Counted from the first letter of the stretch, positions 36,188-44,738 are shown. The stretch is DNA of 64,000 bases from Candidula unifasciata (GCA_905116865.2 CAJHNH020004824.1:347570-411569); one strand, 5' to 3'. The notes: generated by a model from the letters alone, not told the origin. Made by a program: numbers and translations.

Positions 36188-38131
36188 ATTGCGTTCATCA
36201 GCTGTAAAATCCAGGGGAAAGTTTTGGTTGTTCGTCCACGTTTGGATTTCAGTATTGTTCCAGAACTTGAGTTTAGTTTGAGTACACATCCGTTTCACAG
36301 ATGTAGCTTTTTGCATGCAGGCTGTAGGTTCCCTGTCCCTAATGCAGATGGAGTCCAACTTCAAAGGAAACACTCTAATTAGTTTGCATTTACGATATAC
36401 TTGTTTACAGGGGCCTTGGGTTTCTCCTCTCCCCCCCCCCCTTCGCACGCCACATGTGGGCCCCAGATCCACTGTGTCTCTACCCACACCTGTTCATTTG
36501 CCCTATGAGTGGATAATTCCGCTCATTTTCTATAACTTGCGTTTACACAATGTATTTATTCATTTATTTAAATTATTATTGTGGCAGGGTACTCAAGAGC
36601 TGTTGATTATTTTAGTTTAGCTTTACTTGCGAAAAAATCTGGCATGCACGGGGATCAAGAGGTTATAAAAAGTTTCCAGCGCGAGAAGGACCGTTTTAGC
36701 TTCAGATTCGGATCACGCCAGTCGCCCAGGGCCAGGATATCCCACCCAACGGCGACGGCACAGCACATGCAAGAGCACATAAACAACTGCAACCTTCTTC
36801 ATATATAAAATATTTATGTCTAAGAGTCAATACGCCGTTTTTAAAACAGTTTTCTTCTTGTCAAATGTCTGGTTTATGTACAAATCTCATGTTTTCATGT
36901 CACTGAAAATCTTCCTTGATGCTAACCAATGCATTTACACAGTTGGATTCATGCCTACACAATATTAACTTGCATATACCTATTAGATCTGAACATAAAG
37001 AAAGATTGGCTAAAAAACAGCATCCTGTCTCAGAAGCTGAAATATTTTGGTCATATCAAGCGCCACGACGGAATAGAAAAAATTATAGTAGAAGGCATGG
37101 TACCAGGAAGGAGGGGCAGGGCAGACCAACATAAAGATGGACACAGGATATAAGTGATGAAAGTACATGAGGCGGGAGAACTGGCGAGAGACCTCGTTTC
37201 TTTCAGCCAGACCGTGATGAGAGCGACGTTCTGCAAAGGACCTGCTACATCATGATGATGTACCTATTAATTACGCACCAGATTGTTTTATACCTCTAGA
37301 ATCAGTCGTATTCTTGTGTTTCTTGCGCAATCCCTGGTGTTGTAGTAAACATCCTGGCACATTTATGTCTTTTTGGATGATAGAGTTATAACGTGCGATG
37401 AGGAAGCCTATGGCGATGGCGAGTGTGACTAGCAAGACCCGCCCGTGTTTAACAGTCTTCAATAATTAAAGCTTGTGATTTCAGGACGGAAGATGGAGTT
37501 GTATATCATTGTTTGCACTAAGAGGCGCTGTATGGTTTATTTGCAGGGGATGCCTTTTTGCATGTAACAATGTCTACGTTTTTTCTTCCAGGTATATAAA
37601 TCCACGTGATTTGAACAACAAGAATCTAAATTTATTCAGGTATTTTTACATTCATCAATTAAAACTTCCCTTTGATTCGATGAATGAAATCCGCCAGCGT
37701 GTGTTTGGGATAGGCTTGTACTGCAAGCTTCCTGACAAACAAATCATACGAGAATTTTTGTTCGGGTTATGTCTACTTGATGGGGGAAACACCACAGATT
37801 CAATGAAATTATCTCTATGTCTAGGCTGGTTACACAACAGCCAGGGGCTGTTGGTGTTGGTTCTGCGACGTCCTGTAAAGGATACGCGACTAACCTAGGT
37901 TGGTTATTTTGCATGTGTATTTTATGCATTTCATTTCCAACAGACACAACCTCTTCGTGAGAGAGAATCGTAAACTGAAACACTCAAGAGAACTGCTAAA
38001 TTACCTGGCTGCTTGCCATATTTGGCTTTGAACATGAGCAGCAAGTCTCCGTCTGACCTGGCCAGGGCGACGAGCCACACGACAACAGCGACCACAGCTG
38101 CTACCGCGAGGACTGATAACCACCACACCAT
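19011..38131 (-). CDS. DHRS7-like short-chain dehydrogenase/reductase, copy 1 (seven of probably eight coding exons)
   Basis: Coding exons, 5' to 3' on the minus strand: 38005-38131, 35947-36102, 31338-31444, 24929-25121, 23682-23728, 20653-20772, 19011-19174. All introns are GT..AG and all phases agree. The joined product, about 305 residues and open at its end, starts with a membrane anchor (residues 4-24, Leu/Val/Ala-rich). It then has the cofactor motif TGASGGIG (53-60), NNAG (136-139), catalytic Ser189, Tyr202-x3-Lys206 and CPGPV (231-235). These are the full classical SDR features, and the arrangement is that of the DHRS7 family, membrane-anchored NAD(P)(H)-dependent reductases of the ER. 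The substrate cannot be told from sequence. The last exon, after a split Trp codon, was not found. The ATG follows an acceptor-like TCGTCTACAG, so a non-coding upstream exon is possible. The gene is swollen to more than 19 kb by retroelements and tandem repeats in every intron. Confidence 0.93.
19877..20095 (+). repeat. SINE-C copy 2
   Basis: Matches 14336-14550 over about 200 bp. Lies in intron 6 of SDR copy 1, antisense to it. Confidence 0.85.
20295..20620. repeat. 51-bp minisatellite, about 6.4 copies
   Basis: Nearly identical units containing CTGGTGATCCAGCGAGACCA, GGGAAAACTGGACTC and TTGTCTTGTTTCAG. Each unit carries a good-looking 3' splice acceptor (TTGTCTTGTTTCAG) on the plus strand, antisense to the host gene. 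In intron 6 of SDR copy 1, 33 bp from exon 6. Confidence 0.96.
20653..20772 (-). CDS. SDR copy 1, coding exon 6
   Basis: 120 nt, phase 0 to 0; acceptor GTCCTCAG, donor GGA|GTAAGT. Encodes [20 protein letters not shown] and then [10 protein letters not shown], the segment after the catalytic Tyr/Lys that closes over the cofactor. About 75 percent identical to 61755-61874. Confidence 0.95.
20820..21010 (-). mobile_element. RTE-type LINE 3' end with GAA tail
   Basis: Minus strand ends [20 protein letters not shown], the usual RTE C-terminus (A-x-D-R-x-x-W-x-x-L/V-x-x-L-C-S), followed by AACAAA repeats and then GAAGAAGAAG. It compares well with the plus-strand 3' ends at 34210-34313 and 45650-45740. 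Strongly 5'-truncated. Confidence 0.75.
21375..21500. repeat. (CT)n-rich microsatellite
   Basis: Perfect CT run near 21377-21418, then imperfect TCTCTATC/TTTC blocks. Confidence 0.93.
21501..22099. other. Intronic AT-rich sequence
   Basis: Weak iteration of AAAGTAA/TAAAGT words at 21820-22010. No gene or shared repeat recognised. Confidence 0.4.
22100..23645 (-). mobile_element. LINE-B: near-readable RTE-like reverse transcriptase, 5'-truncated
   Basis: Minus strand from about 23645 runs through [13 protein letters not shown], then [118 protein letters not shown] (intact FADD catalytic box), [13 protein letters not shown], and the C-terminal [20 protein letters not shown] with [11 protein letters not shown]. 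The only lesions I see are one stop (TGA for Arg) near 23243 and one single-base frameshift near 23515. 374 codons from 23233 to 22112 are uninterrupted. No endonuclease domain remains, so it cannot be autonomous. It lies in intron 5 of SDR copy 1 in the sense orientation, starting about 37 bp from exon 5. Confidence 0.93.
23682..23728 (-). CDS. SDR copy 1, coding exon 5 (active-site exon)
   Basis: 47-nt exon, acceptor GGTATCCCCAG, donor GCAC|GTGAGT. Encodes [16 protein letters not shown] including the catalytic Tyr202 and Lys206. Exactly the same length as 63187-63233. Confidence 0.93.
23835..24110. repeat. Degenerate about 38-bp minisatellite, 7 copies
   Basis: Iterates TTTATCTGGTGATTCTGTGT, TCGCTGTTTCCCG and TTTAG with point changes. 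In intron 4 of SDR copy 1. Confidence 0.9.
24225..24925. repeat. (AAC)n/(AATAAA) compound microsatellite, 0.7 kb
   Basis: Blocks of AACAACAACAATAAA in variable register, including internal duplications: the stretch with AAAACTAAAAAC and AATGAAAAC recurs at about 24415, 24630 and 24810. The right edge touches the donor of SDR exon 4. Long open frames (poly-Asn, poly-Leu/Phe) are artefacts. Confidence 0.96.
24929..25121 (-). CDS. SDR copy 1, coding exon 4
   Basis: 193 nt, acceptor GGACTACCAG, donor ATTG|GTGAGTTGTTG. Encodes [20 protein letters not shown] (NNAG motif) and [15 protein letters not shown] (catalytic Ser189). The donor runs straight into the GTT/GTTTTT array and the acceptor is about 15 bp from the 57-bp minisatellite. 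Confidence 0.95.
25137..26742. repeat. 57-bp minisatellite, about 28 copies
   Basis: Unit contains CACAGGTGGACAATCAAACA, CATGTAGCATGATCACAGAG and GGAAGCACGTGTGTGTT. Two alternating variants (ATCACAGAGGG, ACCACAGCGGG) recur in blocks, and a TACCCAGG variant recurs at 25160, 25790 and 26305, which suggests a higher-order unit of about 0.5-0.6 kb. Period 57 gives stop-free frames on both strands. Lies in intron 3 of SDR copy 1, beginning next to exon 4. Confidence 0.97.
26743..26985. other. Only non-repetitive stretch of SDR copy 1 intron 3
   Basis: About 240 bp separating the 57-bp and 45-bp arrays. No coding or regulatory signal recognised. Confidence 0.5.
26986..27876. repeat. 45-bp minisatellite, about 20 copies
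   Basis: Unit contains GCCAAGGACCATCCAGTTAA and ACTGTTCACGGAGACAGTTA plus CTGAC. A run of four variant units is repeated (27270-27450 and 27450-27640 share the order of AATGACGCC and TTCACAGAG variants, 180 bp apart). Period 45 explains the open frames on both strands. Confidence 0.97.
27877..28935. repeat. 50-bp minisatellite, about 21 copies
   Basis: Unit contains CACCTAAGTAGATGGTATTC, TGTAGGCAGTACCTTTG and RTGAAATACTCAA. It joins the 45-bp array with no spacer and merges into the 36-bp array, with which it shares GAAATACTCAACACCTAAGT and GATGGTATT. Confidence 0.97.
28936..31165. repeat. 36-bp minisatellite, about 60 copies
   Basis: Unit TGTGTGAAATACTCAACACC plus TAAGTGGATGGTATTC. It is the 50-bp unit lacking about 14 bp (GGCAGTACCTTTG region). 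Subvariants GTGTGTGG and AACAAATAAG dominate 28960-29460 with a 180-190 bp higher-order period. From about 30080 many units have lost one or more bases. Period 36 gives the [12 protein letters not shown] frame, an artefact. Confidence 0.97.
31166..31337. repeat. Diverged edge units of the 50/36-bp array
   Basis: Three or four diverged copies of a 50-bp unit (GTGAAATACT, ACACATGGGTAGT, GGAATTATGTAGAAAAT) run up to the donor of SDR exon 3. They look like the ancestral form of the 50-bp unit, as expected at the edge of an array that expands inside. Confidence 0.75.
31338..31444 (-). CDS. SDR copy 1, coding exon 3
   Basis: 107 nt, acceptor TGTCACATCCAG, donor ATAAG|GTATTT. Encodes [20 protein letters not shown] and [10 protein letters not shown], the segment with the conserved LDV before the NNAG strand. 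Confidence 0.92.
31775..32515 (+). mobile_element. RTE-type LINE, upstream part (linker and start of RT)
   Basis: Plus strand: [12 protein letters not shown], then [20 protein letters not shown] and [20 protein letters not shown] (the RTE linker between endonuclease and RT), [11 protein letters not shown], then [40 protein letters not shown] and a damaged FIDYxKAFDSI...LWKLEETG. Several stops and frameshifts. The match to RTE architecture is strong. Interrupted at 32515. Confidence 0.88.
32516..33545 (+). mobile_element. LINE-A RT segment embedded in the RTE copy
   Basis: Plus strand, several frames: [40 protein letters not shown] then [25 protein letters not shown] (intact FADD), [44 protein letters not shown] then [16 protein letters not shown], and the linker [15 protein letters not shown]. 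This is a Jockey-type RT palm and thumb. Its linker matches 13500-13560, so it is the RT half of LINE-A whose RNase H is seen elsewhere. The segment lacks both the 5' end and the RNase H/3' end. Confidence 0.87.
33546..34313 (+). mobile_element. RTE-type LINE, downstream part and 3' end
   Basis: Resumes with [17 protein letters not shown], then [85 protein letters not shown], and the typical last block [16 protein letters not shown] followed by GAAGAAGAA. The roughly 100 residues normally between the KAFD and FADD motifs are missing. Confidence 0.88.
34314..34841. other. Intronic, nothing recognised
   Basis: Contains a 15-bp T run at about 34738-34752. No gene or shared repeat recognised on either strand. 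Confidence 0.4.
34842..35075 (+). repeat. tRNA-headed SINE with defined 3' body
   Basis: The head has a degenerate A box (TGGCTAACTCG) and the B-box-like GATTCGATCCC. The body includes TGCCTTGCGTTGGTTTCGAC, GGCAATGGCAAACTAC, AGCCAGGGGCTGTTAGGGTT and the end TCCTGTAAAGGATACG. The 3' end recurs at 37830-37890 and, inverted, near 17480-17499. Confidence 0.75.
35076..35946. other. Intron 2 of SDR copy 1, no feature
   Basis: Read on both strands. Short open frames lack similarity or splice support. Confidence 0.4.
35947..36102 (-). CDS. SDR copy 1, coding exon 2 (cofactor-binding exon)
   Basis: 156 nt, acceptor CTATTTACAG, donor CGAG|GTCAGT. Encodes [20 protein letters not shown] (TG-x3-G-x-G dinucleotide fold) and [20 protein letters not shown]. 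The SARR motif after the second strand suggests NADP(H) preference, by family precedent only. Confidence 0.96.
36135..36185. repeat. (GT)n microsatellite
   Basis: About 25 perfect GT units, 33 bp from the acceptor of SDR exon 2, in intron 1. Confidence 0.97.
36186..36480 (-). repeat. SINE-B copy 2
   Basis: Plus-strand landmarks GCGTTCATCAGCTGTAAAAT, TTGGTTGTTCGTCCACG, CATCCGTTTCACAGATGTAG, GATGGAGTCCAACTTCAAAG and CCCCAGATCCA. Diverged. The GT repeat replaces the expected CTT-rich end. Confidence 0.65.
36950..37260 (+). mobile_element. LINE C-terminus fragment (third family)
   Basis: Plus strand: ERLAKKQHP in one frame, then [20 protein letters not shown] and [10 protein letters not shown], then [26 protein letters not shown] near the end. 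This is the familiar C-terminal domain (YFGHIKR ... GRRGRGRP ... A-x-D-R) of several LINE clades. It is not closely alike to LINE-B or the RTE copy. Confidence 0.75.
37830..37890 (+). repeat. Fragment of tRNA-headed SINE 3' end
   Basis: CACAACAGCCAGGGGCTGTT, GGTTCTGCGACG and TCCTGTAAAGGATACG match 35008-35065. Confidence 0.8.
38005..38131 (-). CDS. SDR copy 1, coding exon 1 (membrane anchor)
   Basis: 127 nt from ATG to donor CCAG|GTAATT. Encodes [20 protein letters not shown], a signal-anchor helix, then [16 protein letters not shown]. The DGDL-x-L motif after the anchor is seen in DHRS7-type proteins. Start choice: it is the only ATG in frame before the anchor, and the phase fits exon 2. 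Confidence 0.9.
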
Positions 38132-38299
38132 CCTGGTTCCTGTAGACGAGACAAGCACCGCCTGTCGTGTACGTGGCAACATGAAAGGTGTATAAGGTTT
38201 ACCGCTGATCAGTCTTGGCAACAAAGGCAACCTTTGAAAATAACTATTCCGATATTAAACAGTTTTAAGAGCCAGTGATACAATAGCCAGAAACAAATG

Positions 38300-38555
38300 G
38301 TAGTGGTGATTTTGAGAACATGTGTGTTTCTGGTGGTGATTTTGAGAACGTGTGTGTTTCTGGTGGTGATTTTGAGAACATGTGTGTTTCTGGTGGTGAT
38401 TTTGAGAACGTGTGTGTTTCTGGTGGTGATTTTGAGAACGTGTGTGTTTCTAGTGCGATTTTGAGAACGTGTGTGTTTCTGGAGGTGATTTTGAGAACGT
38501 GTGTTTTTCTGGTGGTGATTTTGAGAACGTGTGTGTTTCTGGTGGTGATTTAAGC
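38300..38555. repeat. 30-bp minisatellite, about 9 copies
   Basis: Unit GTGATTTTGAGAACGTGTGT plus GTTTCTGGTG. Lies upstream of the SDR copy 1 start, where a promoter or 5' UTR intron would be. Confidence 0.95.
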
Positions 38556-38604
38556 TATTTAACTAGCCTATCGTTCATTATATAGAGCAGAGAACCAGCG
38601 TGCG

Positions 38605-38890
38605 ACATCCACCTGTATGCCTGTGTGTGTCACATCTGCCACTTGACGCCCCTTTCTATGCCTTTATGTGTTACATCTGCCACTTGACGCCCCTTTCTAT
38701 GCCTTTATGTGTCACATCTGCCACTTGACGCCCCTTTCTATGCCTGTATGTGTCACATCTGCCACTTGACGCCCCTCTCTATGCCTGTATGTGTCACATC
38801 TACCACTTGACGCCCCTCTCTATGCCTGTATGTGTCACATCTGCCACTTGACGCCCCTCTCTATGCCTGTATGTGTCACATCTGCCTCTG
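38605..38890. repeat. 41-bp minisatellite, about 7 copies
   Basis: Unit contains TGTCACATCTGCCACTTGAC, GCCCCTTTCTATGCC and TGTATG. Confidence 0.95.
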
Positions 38891-39269
38891 TGTCTGCGTT
38901 TGTTATTTAATATCAAATATGTAAATTATTTAACCTTTTGTAGACGACTGAGTATCCTGAGAGACTGTCGGCGTGTTTTCCTGCTTAGTTGACGTAAACA
39001 TTTGTGAACATTTAAATTCCCCCCCCCCCCCCAACCTCCCCCCCCCCTCCCCCACCCCAAACCTCCCTGGTTTTTCTGTTGATTTGAGTATGTCCCTCGG
39101 GACTTCTATAGAATGTCCCAAGAGGTTTACTAAATGGGCTAGATACTGAATCTATTGCTTCGACTGTGGTGATCAATACAAACAATATAGGACTAAAGCT
39201 GTTTAACCAGTAGATTTCAAGCTGGCGATAAACGAGTTCTTCAACTGTAGACGCCAATAATAAATTACG

Positions 39270-39600
39270 GTTTTGTGTTATGTCAATTTTTTTTTTTTTT
39301 TTACACAGCTGAGCTTTTCTCCTTCGTCGTCTTCCGCTTCTACCCCTCATTTTTTCTTTTTTTTTTTTTTTTCTTCTTCTTCTTCTTCTTCTTCTTCTTC
39401 TTCTTCTTCTTCTTCTTCTTCTTCTTCTTCTTCCTCCTCTTCTTCTTCTTCTTCTTCCTCTTCTTCACACCCATCTTCTTCCCACCCTACTTCTTCTCCC
39501 ACCTTTATATTCCCCTTCTGTCATTCTAGCAGCTTCCCCACATCTTTCCACATTATTTATCTCTTCCTCTGACTATTTTGTCCATGTAATTTTAGGTCTC
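39270..39600 (-). repeat. (TTC)n tract, probably the GAA tail of a LINE 3' end
   Basis: T runs, then (TTC)n at about 39371-39470 with TCC interruptions. On the minus strand the flank entering it reads GRPKITWT, then SEEEINNVERCGEAARMTEG and GGRRSR, similar to the C-terminus of RTE-like LINEs. Polypurine/polypyrimidine. The open frames of poly-Ser/Phe are not genes. Confidence 0.7.
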
Positions 39601-39844
39601 CCTGTATTCTTTTACCCTGTGAGTTTCAGTGTCACGACATTCTAGTTATATTATCAGATTCTCTCTCGACGAAGGTGCTATCCAATGCTCGTTGTCTTTT
39701 CCTCAGCTACTGATTCGTTTCAATGTATTGGTTTCTCTCCTTAAGCTATCTTTTATTGATTCTATAACGCCATTTTATCTTTCACGAATGAAGCAAAGGG
39801 CTAGACCTATATTTTATAGAACAATAAAATATTGGTGGGTGAAG

Positions 39845-39932
39845 TGATCAGCGTCATGCCGGCCGCTTTTACTTTCCAAGACTGCACCAGACACCCACTC
39901 ACGGCTGGGTCGACCTGAGAGCCAAGGTCATT
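39845..39932 (-). repeat. SINE-A fragment, inverted
   Basis: The reverse complement shares TGACCTTGGCTCTCAGGTCG, ACCCAGC and GGAAAGTAAAAGCGGCCGGC with SINE-A. Confidence 0.75.
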
Positions 39933-39934
39933 TA

Positions 39935-40625
39935 TGTAGCACAACCGAAATATGCCCTGAGTTTGTCAACAGTGAATGCATTTCTAGGGCTCACTGCCTG
40001 TGTAGCACAAGCGAAATATGCCCTGAGTTTGTCAACAGTGAATGCATTTCTAGGGCTCACTGCCTGTGTAGCACAACTGAAAAATGCCCTGAGTTTGTCA
40101 ACAGTGAATGCATTTCTATGGCTCACTGTCTGTGTAGTACAACTGAAATATGCCCTGAGTTTGTCAACAGTGAATGCATTTCTAGGGCTCACTGCCTGTG
40201 TAGCACAACTGAAAAATGCCCTGAGTTTGTCAACAGTGAATGCATTTCTAGGGCTCACTGTCTGTGTAGTACAACTGAAATATGCCCTGAGTTTGTCAAC
40301 AGTGAATGCATTTCTAGGGCTCACTGTCTGTGTAGTACAACTGAAATATGCCCTGAGTTTGTCAACAGTGAATGCATTTCTAGGGCTCACTGTCTGTGTA
40401 GTACAACTGAAATATGCCCTGAGTTTGTCAACAGTGAATGCATTTCTAGGGCTCACTGTCTGTGTAGTACAACTGAAATATGCCCTGAGTTTGTCAACAG
40501 TGAATGCATGTCTAGGGCTCACTGTCTGTGTAGCACAAGCGACATATGCCCTGAGTTTGTCAACAGTGAATGCATTTCTAGGGCTCACTGCCTGTGTAGT
40601 ACAAGCGACATATGCCCTGCATTTC
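39935..40625. repeat. 66-bp minisatellite, about 10.5 copies
   Basis: Unit contains CTCACTGTCTGTGTAGTACA, ACTGAAATATGCCCTGAGTT, TGTCAACAGTGAATGCATTT and CTAGGG. Outer units at both edges carry AAGCGA or GCACAA variants and the inner ones are homogeneous. Period divisible by three, so long frames on both strands are artefacts. Confidence 0.97.
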
Positions 40626-41339
40626 TCCCTTTTCTCCGTTTCACTGAGCAATTCGACAACTGCCAACATTGTGCTGCATTTTTTAAACGGTATTCGAGTT
40701 GCGCTGTTCAGAGAGCAATGGCAAACACCTGAAAGTCAGACTGTCTAGTAAAATAACCAACAGACACAATCCTACTTTGGTTTCTTGATATGCAACTTAC
40801 CACTGTATCCCCTAAAATACAAACACACAATATAAACTTAGCTGTCCACTTAATAAATATAAACAGTATTTATCGGGAGATACTCCCGCTAGATTTGTCC
40901 TGTTTGAGTTCGGTAAAGTCGCTAGTCTCTGATAGCCAATCTTCTGCTTCTTCTCTGCAACCTTGAAGCCCTGCAGGCTGCTTCCAAGCCTGACGCATTT
41001 GATCGTTGACACACACACAGATAGTGGACCAAAGAGCGACAAGGCCACAAAAACCGCTGGGTCGTGAATAGTTGAAATCTACGACATGCATTTATCTCTT
41101 TGTTGCAGGTCACACTCAGGATTATTTCATTAAAAAATCGCAGTGCTGTAGACAGAACTTGAGCCAACAACATACAAACATTTCTGTTTTGCAGTTAGGG
41201 TTTTTTCACTAAAAATTTTAGCACAGCAATTGTTTACTTCGATGTCATCTGGCGCTGTTTGGTTAAATTATGCACTGCTGTTGTTTATATAGATAAACTG
41301 CAACACAGCTAGTATTCTCACTACTTTCAAGGAAACAGC

Positions 41340-41495
41340 GTTTTTTTTTTTTTTTTTTTTTACATTTAGATTTTATAGACCAATTAGCAGTCAGTAAAAG
41401 TTGTTGTCAGCATCACACCGGACGCCTTTACTTTCCAGGACTACACAGTTGCCATTTTAGACTGGGTCGACGTGGAAGCCAAAGTCTTTTTTTTA
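41340..41495 (-). repeat. SINE-A fragment, inverted, next to a T run
   Basis: The reverse complement includes GGCTTCCACGTCGACCCAG, AGTCCTGGAAAGTAAAGGCG and TCCGG(T)GTGATGCTGAC. A 20-base T run lies at 41341-41360. 41505-41570 looks like an inverted tRNA-type head. Confidence 0.65.
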
Positions 41496-41769
41496 AATCG
41501 CTTGTTGCAGATTTAAACCCACGACCTTTGGGCATCTAGCCACAACATTACTGCAGCACCCACGATTATATAGCACTGTGTAGTAATACAAGAAGTTTAG
41601 ATCAAAAGGATGTCAAACCAAATTTAAACCTGGAGATAAGTTTCGGGCGGGGGGGGGGGGGGGGGGCAGTTAAACATCGTTGGTTAGCTTTTAATCAAAG
41701 GGGAAGATTGAAAACAAAAGTAAAGGGGCATTTTCCACATTCCATTTTGTATTGGGCATTTGCCACTAG

Positions 41770-42965
41770 ACTTGTCGGGTGATGTGGTCACTAGCTGCAC
41801 TTGTCGGGTCATGTGGTCACTAGCTGCACTTGTCGGGTCATGTGGTCACTAGCTGCACTTGTCGGGTCATGTGGTCACTAGCTGCACTTGTCGGGTGATG
41901 TGGTCACTAGCTGTACTTGTCGGGTGATGTGGTCACTAGCTGCACTTGTCGGGTGATGTGCTCACTAGCTGTACTTGTCGGGTCATGTGGTCACTAGCTG
42001 CACTTGTCGGGTCATGTGGTCACTAGCTGTACTTGTCGGGTCATGTGGTCACTAGCTGCACTTGTCGGGTCATGTGGTCACTGGCTGCACTTGTCGGGTC
42101 ATGAGGTCACTAGCTGCACTTGTCGGGTCATGTGGTCACTGGCTGCACATGTCAGGTGATGTGGTCACTAGCTGCACTTGTCTGGTGATGTGGTCACTAG
42201 CTGTACTTGTCGGGTGATGTGCTCACTAGCTGTACTTGTCGGGTCATGTGGGTCACTAGCTGTGTACTTGTCGGGTAAGGTGGTCACTTGTCGGGTCATG
42301 TGGTCACTAGCTGCACTTGTCGGGGTCATGTGGTCACTAGCTGCACTTGTCGGGTCATGTGGTCACTAGCTGCACTTGTCGGGTCATGTGGTCACTGGCT
42401 GCACATGCTGCTGCACTTGTCGGGTCATGTGGTCACTAGCTGCACTTGTCGGGTCATGTGGTCACTAGCTGCACTTGTCGGGTCATGTGGTCACTAGCTG
42501 CACTTGTCGGGTCATGTGGTCACTAGCTGCACTTGTCGGGTCATGTGGTCACTAGCTGCGCTTGTCGGGTGATGTGGTCACTAGCTGCACTTGTCGGGTG
42601 ATGTGCTCACTAGCTGTACTTGTCGGGTCATGTGGTCACTAGCTGCACTTGTCGGGTCATGTGGTCACTAGCTGTACTTGTCGGGTCATGTGGTCACTAG
42701 CTGCACTTGTCGGGTCATGTGGTCACTGGCTGCACATGTCAGGTGATGTGGTCACTAGCTGCACTTGTCGGGTGATGTAGTCACTAGCTGCTTGTGGTCA
42801 CTAGCTGCACTTGTTTAAGTCATGTGGTCACTAGCTGCAGCTTGTCGGGTCACTAGCTGCACTTAAAGGAGAAGTGGTCACTAGCTGCACTGTCGGGTCA
42901 TGTGGTCACTAGCTGCACTTGTCGTTGTCATGTGGTCACTAGGTTTAGTCGGGTCATGTGGTCAC
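41770..42965. repeat. 29-bp minisatellite, about 41 copies
   Basis: Unit CACTTGTCGGGTCATGTGGT plus CACTAGCTG, with GATG/CATG and TGTAC/TGCAC variants. The block 41880-42180 recurs in the same variant order at about 42560-42780, showing a duplication inside the array. Contains many CpG-bearing TGTCGGG words. Confidence 0.97.
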
Positions 42966-43144
42966 TCGCCCACCCCCTTTACTAGGGTCGACCTGGCAGC
43001 CGAGGTTGTTACTGAAAAACGTCCGGTTAAAGGAGAAGTTAGCAGCTGTTATCTGACAAGTGCTGAAGGATGTGTTGTATGCTGTCAACGGTTTAGAAGA
43101 GCTGTCAGTCGTGACGGACTGTTATCTTTTATCTATATTGTCAA

Positions 43145-43260
43145 ACTGACCCAGCCTAGAATGGGTACCAGTGTAGCTACTGGAAGTAAAGGCGGCCGAT
43201 GTGAGTTGACTACATCACGGATGAGAATCGGTCCTGGTAACGTTGGTTAGCAGATTCATG
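43145..43260 (+). repeat. SINE-A copy, partial
   Basis: CTGACCCAGCCTAGAATGGG, TACCAGTG, GGAAGTAAAGGCGGCCGATG and GACTACATCAC match the SINE-A core. Confidence 0.75.
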
Positions 43261-43299
43261 TTCTCTTTGTCTGACCTGTGAGAGTTCTGCTCACGTTCG

Positions 43300-43630
43300 T
43301 GAAGACAGTGCCTGGTTACAGGAGAGAATAAAGAGGAGAGAAAGACAGTGTCTGGTTATAGGAGAGAAAGACAGTGCCTGGTTACAGGAGAGAAAGACAG
43401 TGACTGGTTATAGGAGAGAAAGAAACTGCCTGGTTATAGGAGAGAAAGAAAGTGACTGGTTATAGGAGAGAAAGAAAGTGACTGGTTATAGGAGAGAGAA
43501 AACTGCCTGGTTACAGGAGAGAAAGACAGTGCCTGGTTATAGGAGAGAAAAGTGCCTAGTTATAGGAGAGAAATAAACTGTCTGGTTCTGGGAGAGAAAG
43601 AAAGTGCCTGGTTATAGGAGAGAGAGAAAA
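43300..43630. repeat. About 26-bp minisatellite, 12-13 copies
   Basis: Degenerate GGTTATAGGAGAGAAAGACA plus GTGCCT units. Confidence 0.93.
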
Positions 43631-43639
43631 TGGGCTATA

Positions 43640-44095
43640 TATTTTAAAAAATAGAAAATATAAATGCCAAATTTCGCGGCACACCTACCCTTAAAGCGGT
43701 TTGAATACTTAGGAAAAGAAGAACAGAATGTGCACATTTACTGTTCGGTTGTCTTTAATGCGGTGAGTAAAACTGTTTGGATGAACTTTTCATGTTTTTT
43801 TTTTTTATGTAAATGGAAGGTTTAGTTAATTTTACCCTCAGATCACTGGACCCAGAAAAATTGCCATGTATCTGTTTTCTTCTGTAAGCGTACGTTCAGA
43901 ATGCACCGAAGCCTTGCCAATAGCATTGTTTTATAAATGCACCTGCATCCAGAATTCTTCTTAGCTTCATTCGCTGTGTTTCTGTTTGTAACTTCTGTTG
44001 TCGATGATCTCAAGCACATTTGGAAAAATTCTTGATTGTTGCACCTCTGGCAGTCGCTCGCGGCAGCCAGTTTGAGAACCTCTGGCAGACCCTCG
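43640..44095. other. Non-coding, nothing recognised
   Basis: No exon or shared repeat recognised on either strand. Confidence 0.4.
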
Positions 44096-44097
44096 TG

Positions 44098-44260
44098 GCA
44101 CCTTCTTCTTCTCTTCTTTTCTTCTTCTTCTTCTTCTTCTCTTCTTTCTTCTTCTTCTTCTTCTTCTTCTTCTTCTTCTTCTTCTTCTTCTTCTTCTTCT
44201 TCTCTTCTTCTTCTTCTTCTTCTTCGTCTTTTTCTTCTTTCTTTTCCTTCTTTTCCTCCA

Positions 44261-44292
<32 letters not shown>

Positions 44293-44326
44293 GTCTTTTC
44301 TTCTTTCTTTTCCTTCTTTTCCTCCA

Positions 44327-44357
<31 letters not shown>

Positions 44358-44707
44358 CTTCGTCTTCTTCTTCTTTCTTCTTCTTCTTTCTTCTCCTTCT
44401 TTTCCTCCTCCTTCTTCTTCTTCTTCTTCTTCTTTTTCTTCTTCTTTCTTCTCCTTCTTTTCCTCCTCCTTCTTCTTCTTCTTCTTCTTCTTCTTCTTCT
44501 TCTTCTTCTTCTTCTTCTTTCTTCTCCTTCTTTTCCTCCTCCTTCTTCTTCTTCTTCTTCTTCTTCTTTCTTCTCCTTCTTCTCCTTCTTTTCCTCCTTC
44601 TTCTTCTTCTTCTCCTTCTTTTCCTCCTCCTCCTTCTTCTTCTTCTCTTCTTCTTCTTCTTCTTCTTCTTCTTCTTCTTCTTCTTCTTCTTCTTCTTTTC
44701 TTCTTCT

Positions 44708-44738
<31 letters not shown>

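Noticed and set aside
37271..37462. Separate small membrane protein or alternative first exon
   Set aside because: No ATG start (it would need TTG) and an in-frame stop just upstream; kept only as a finding.
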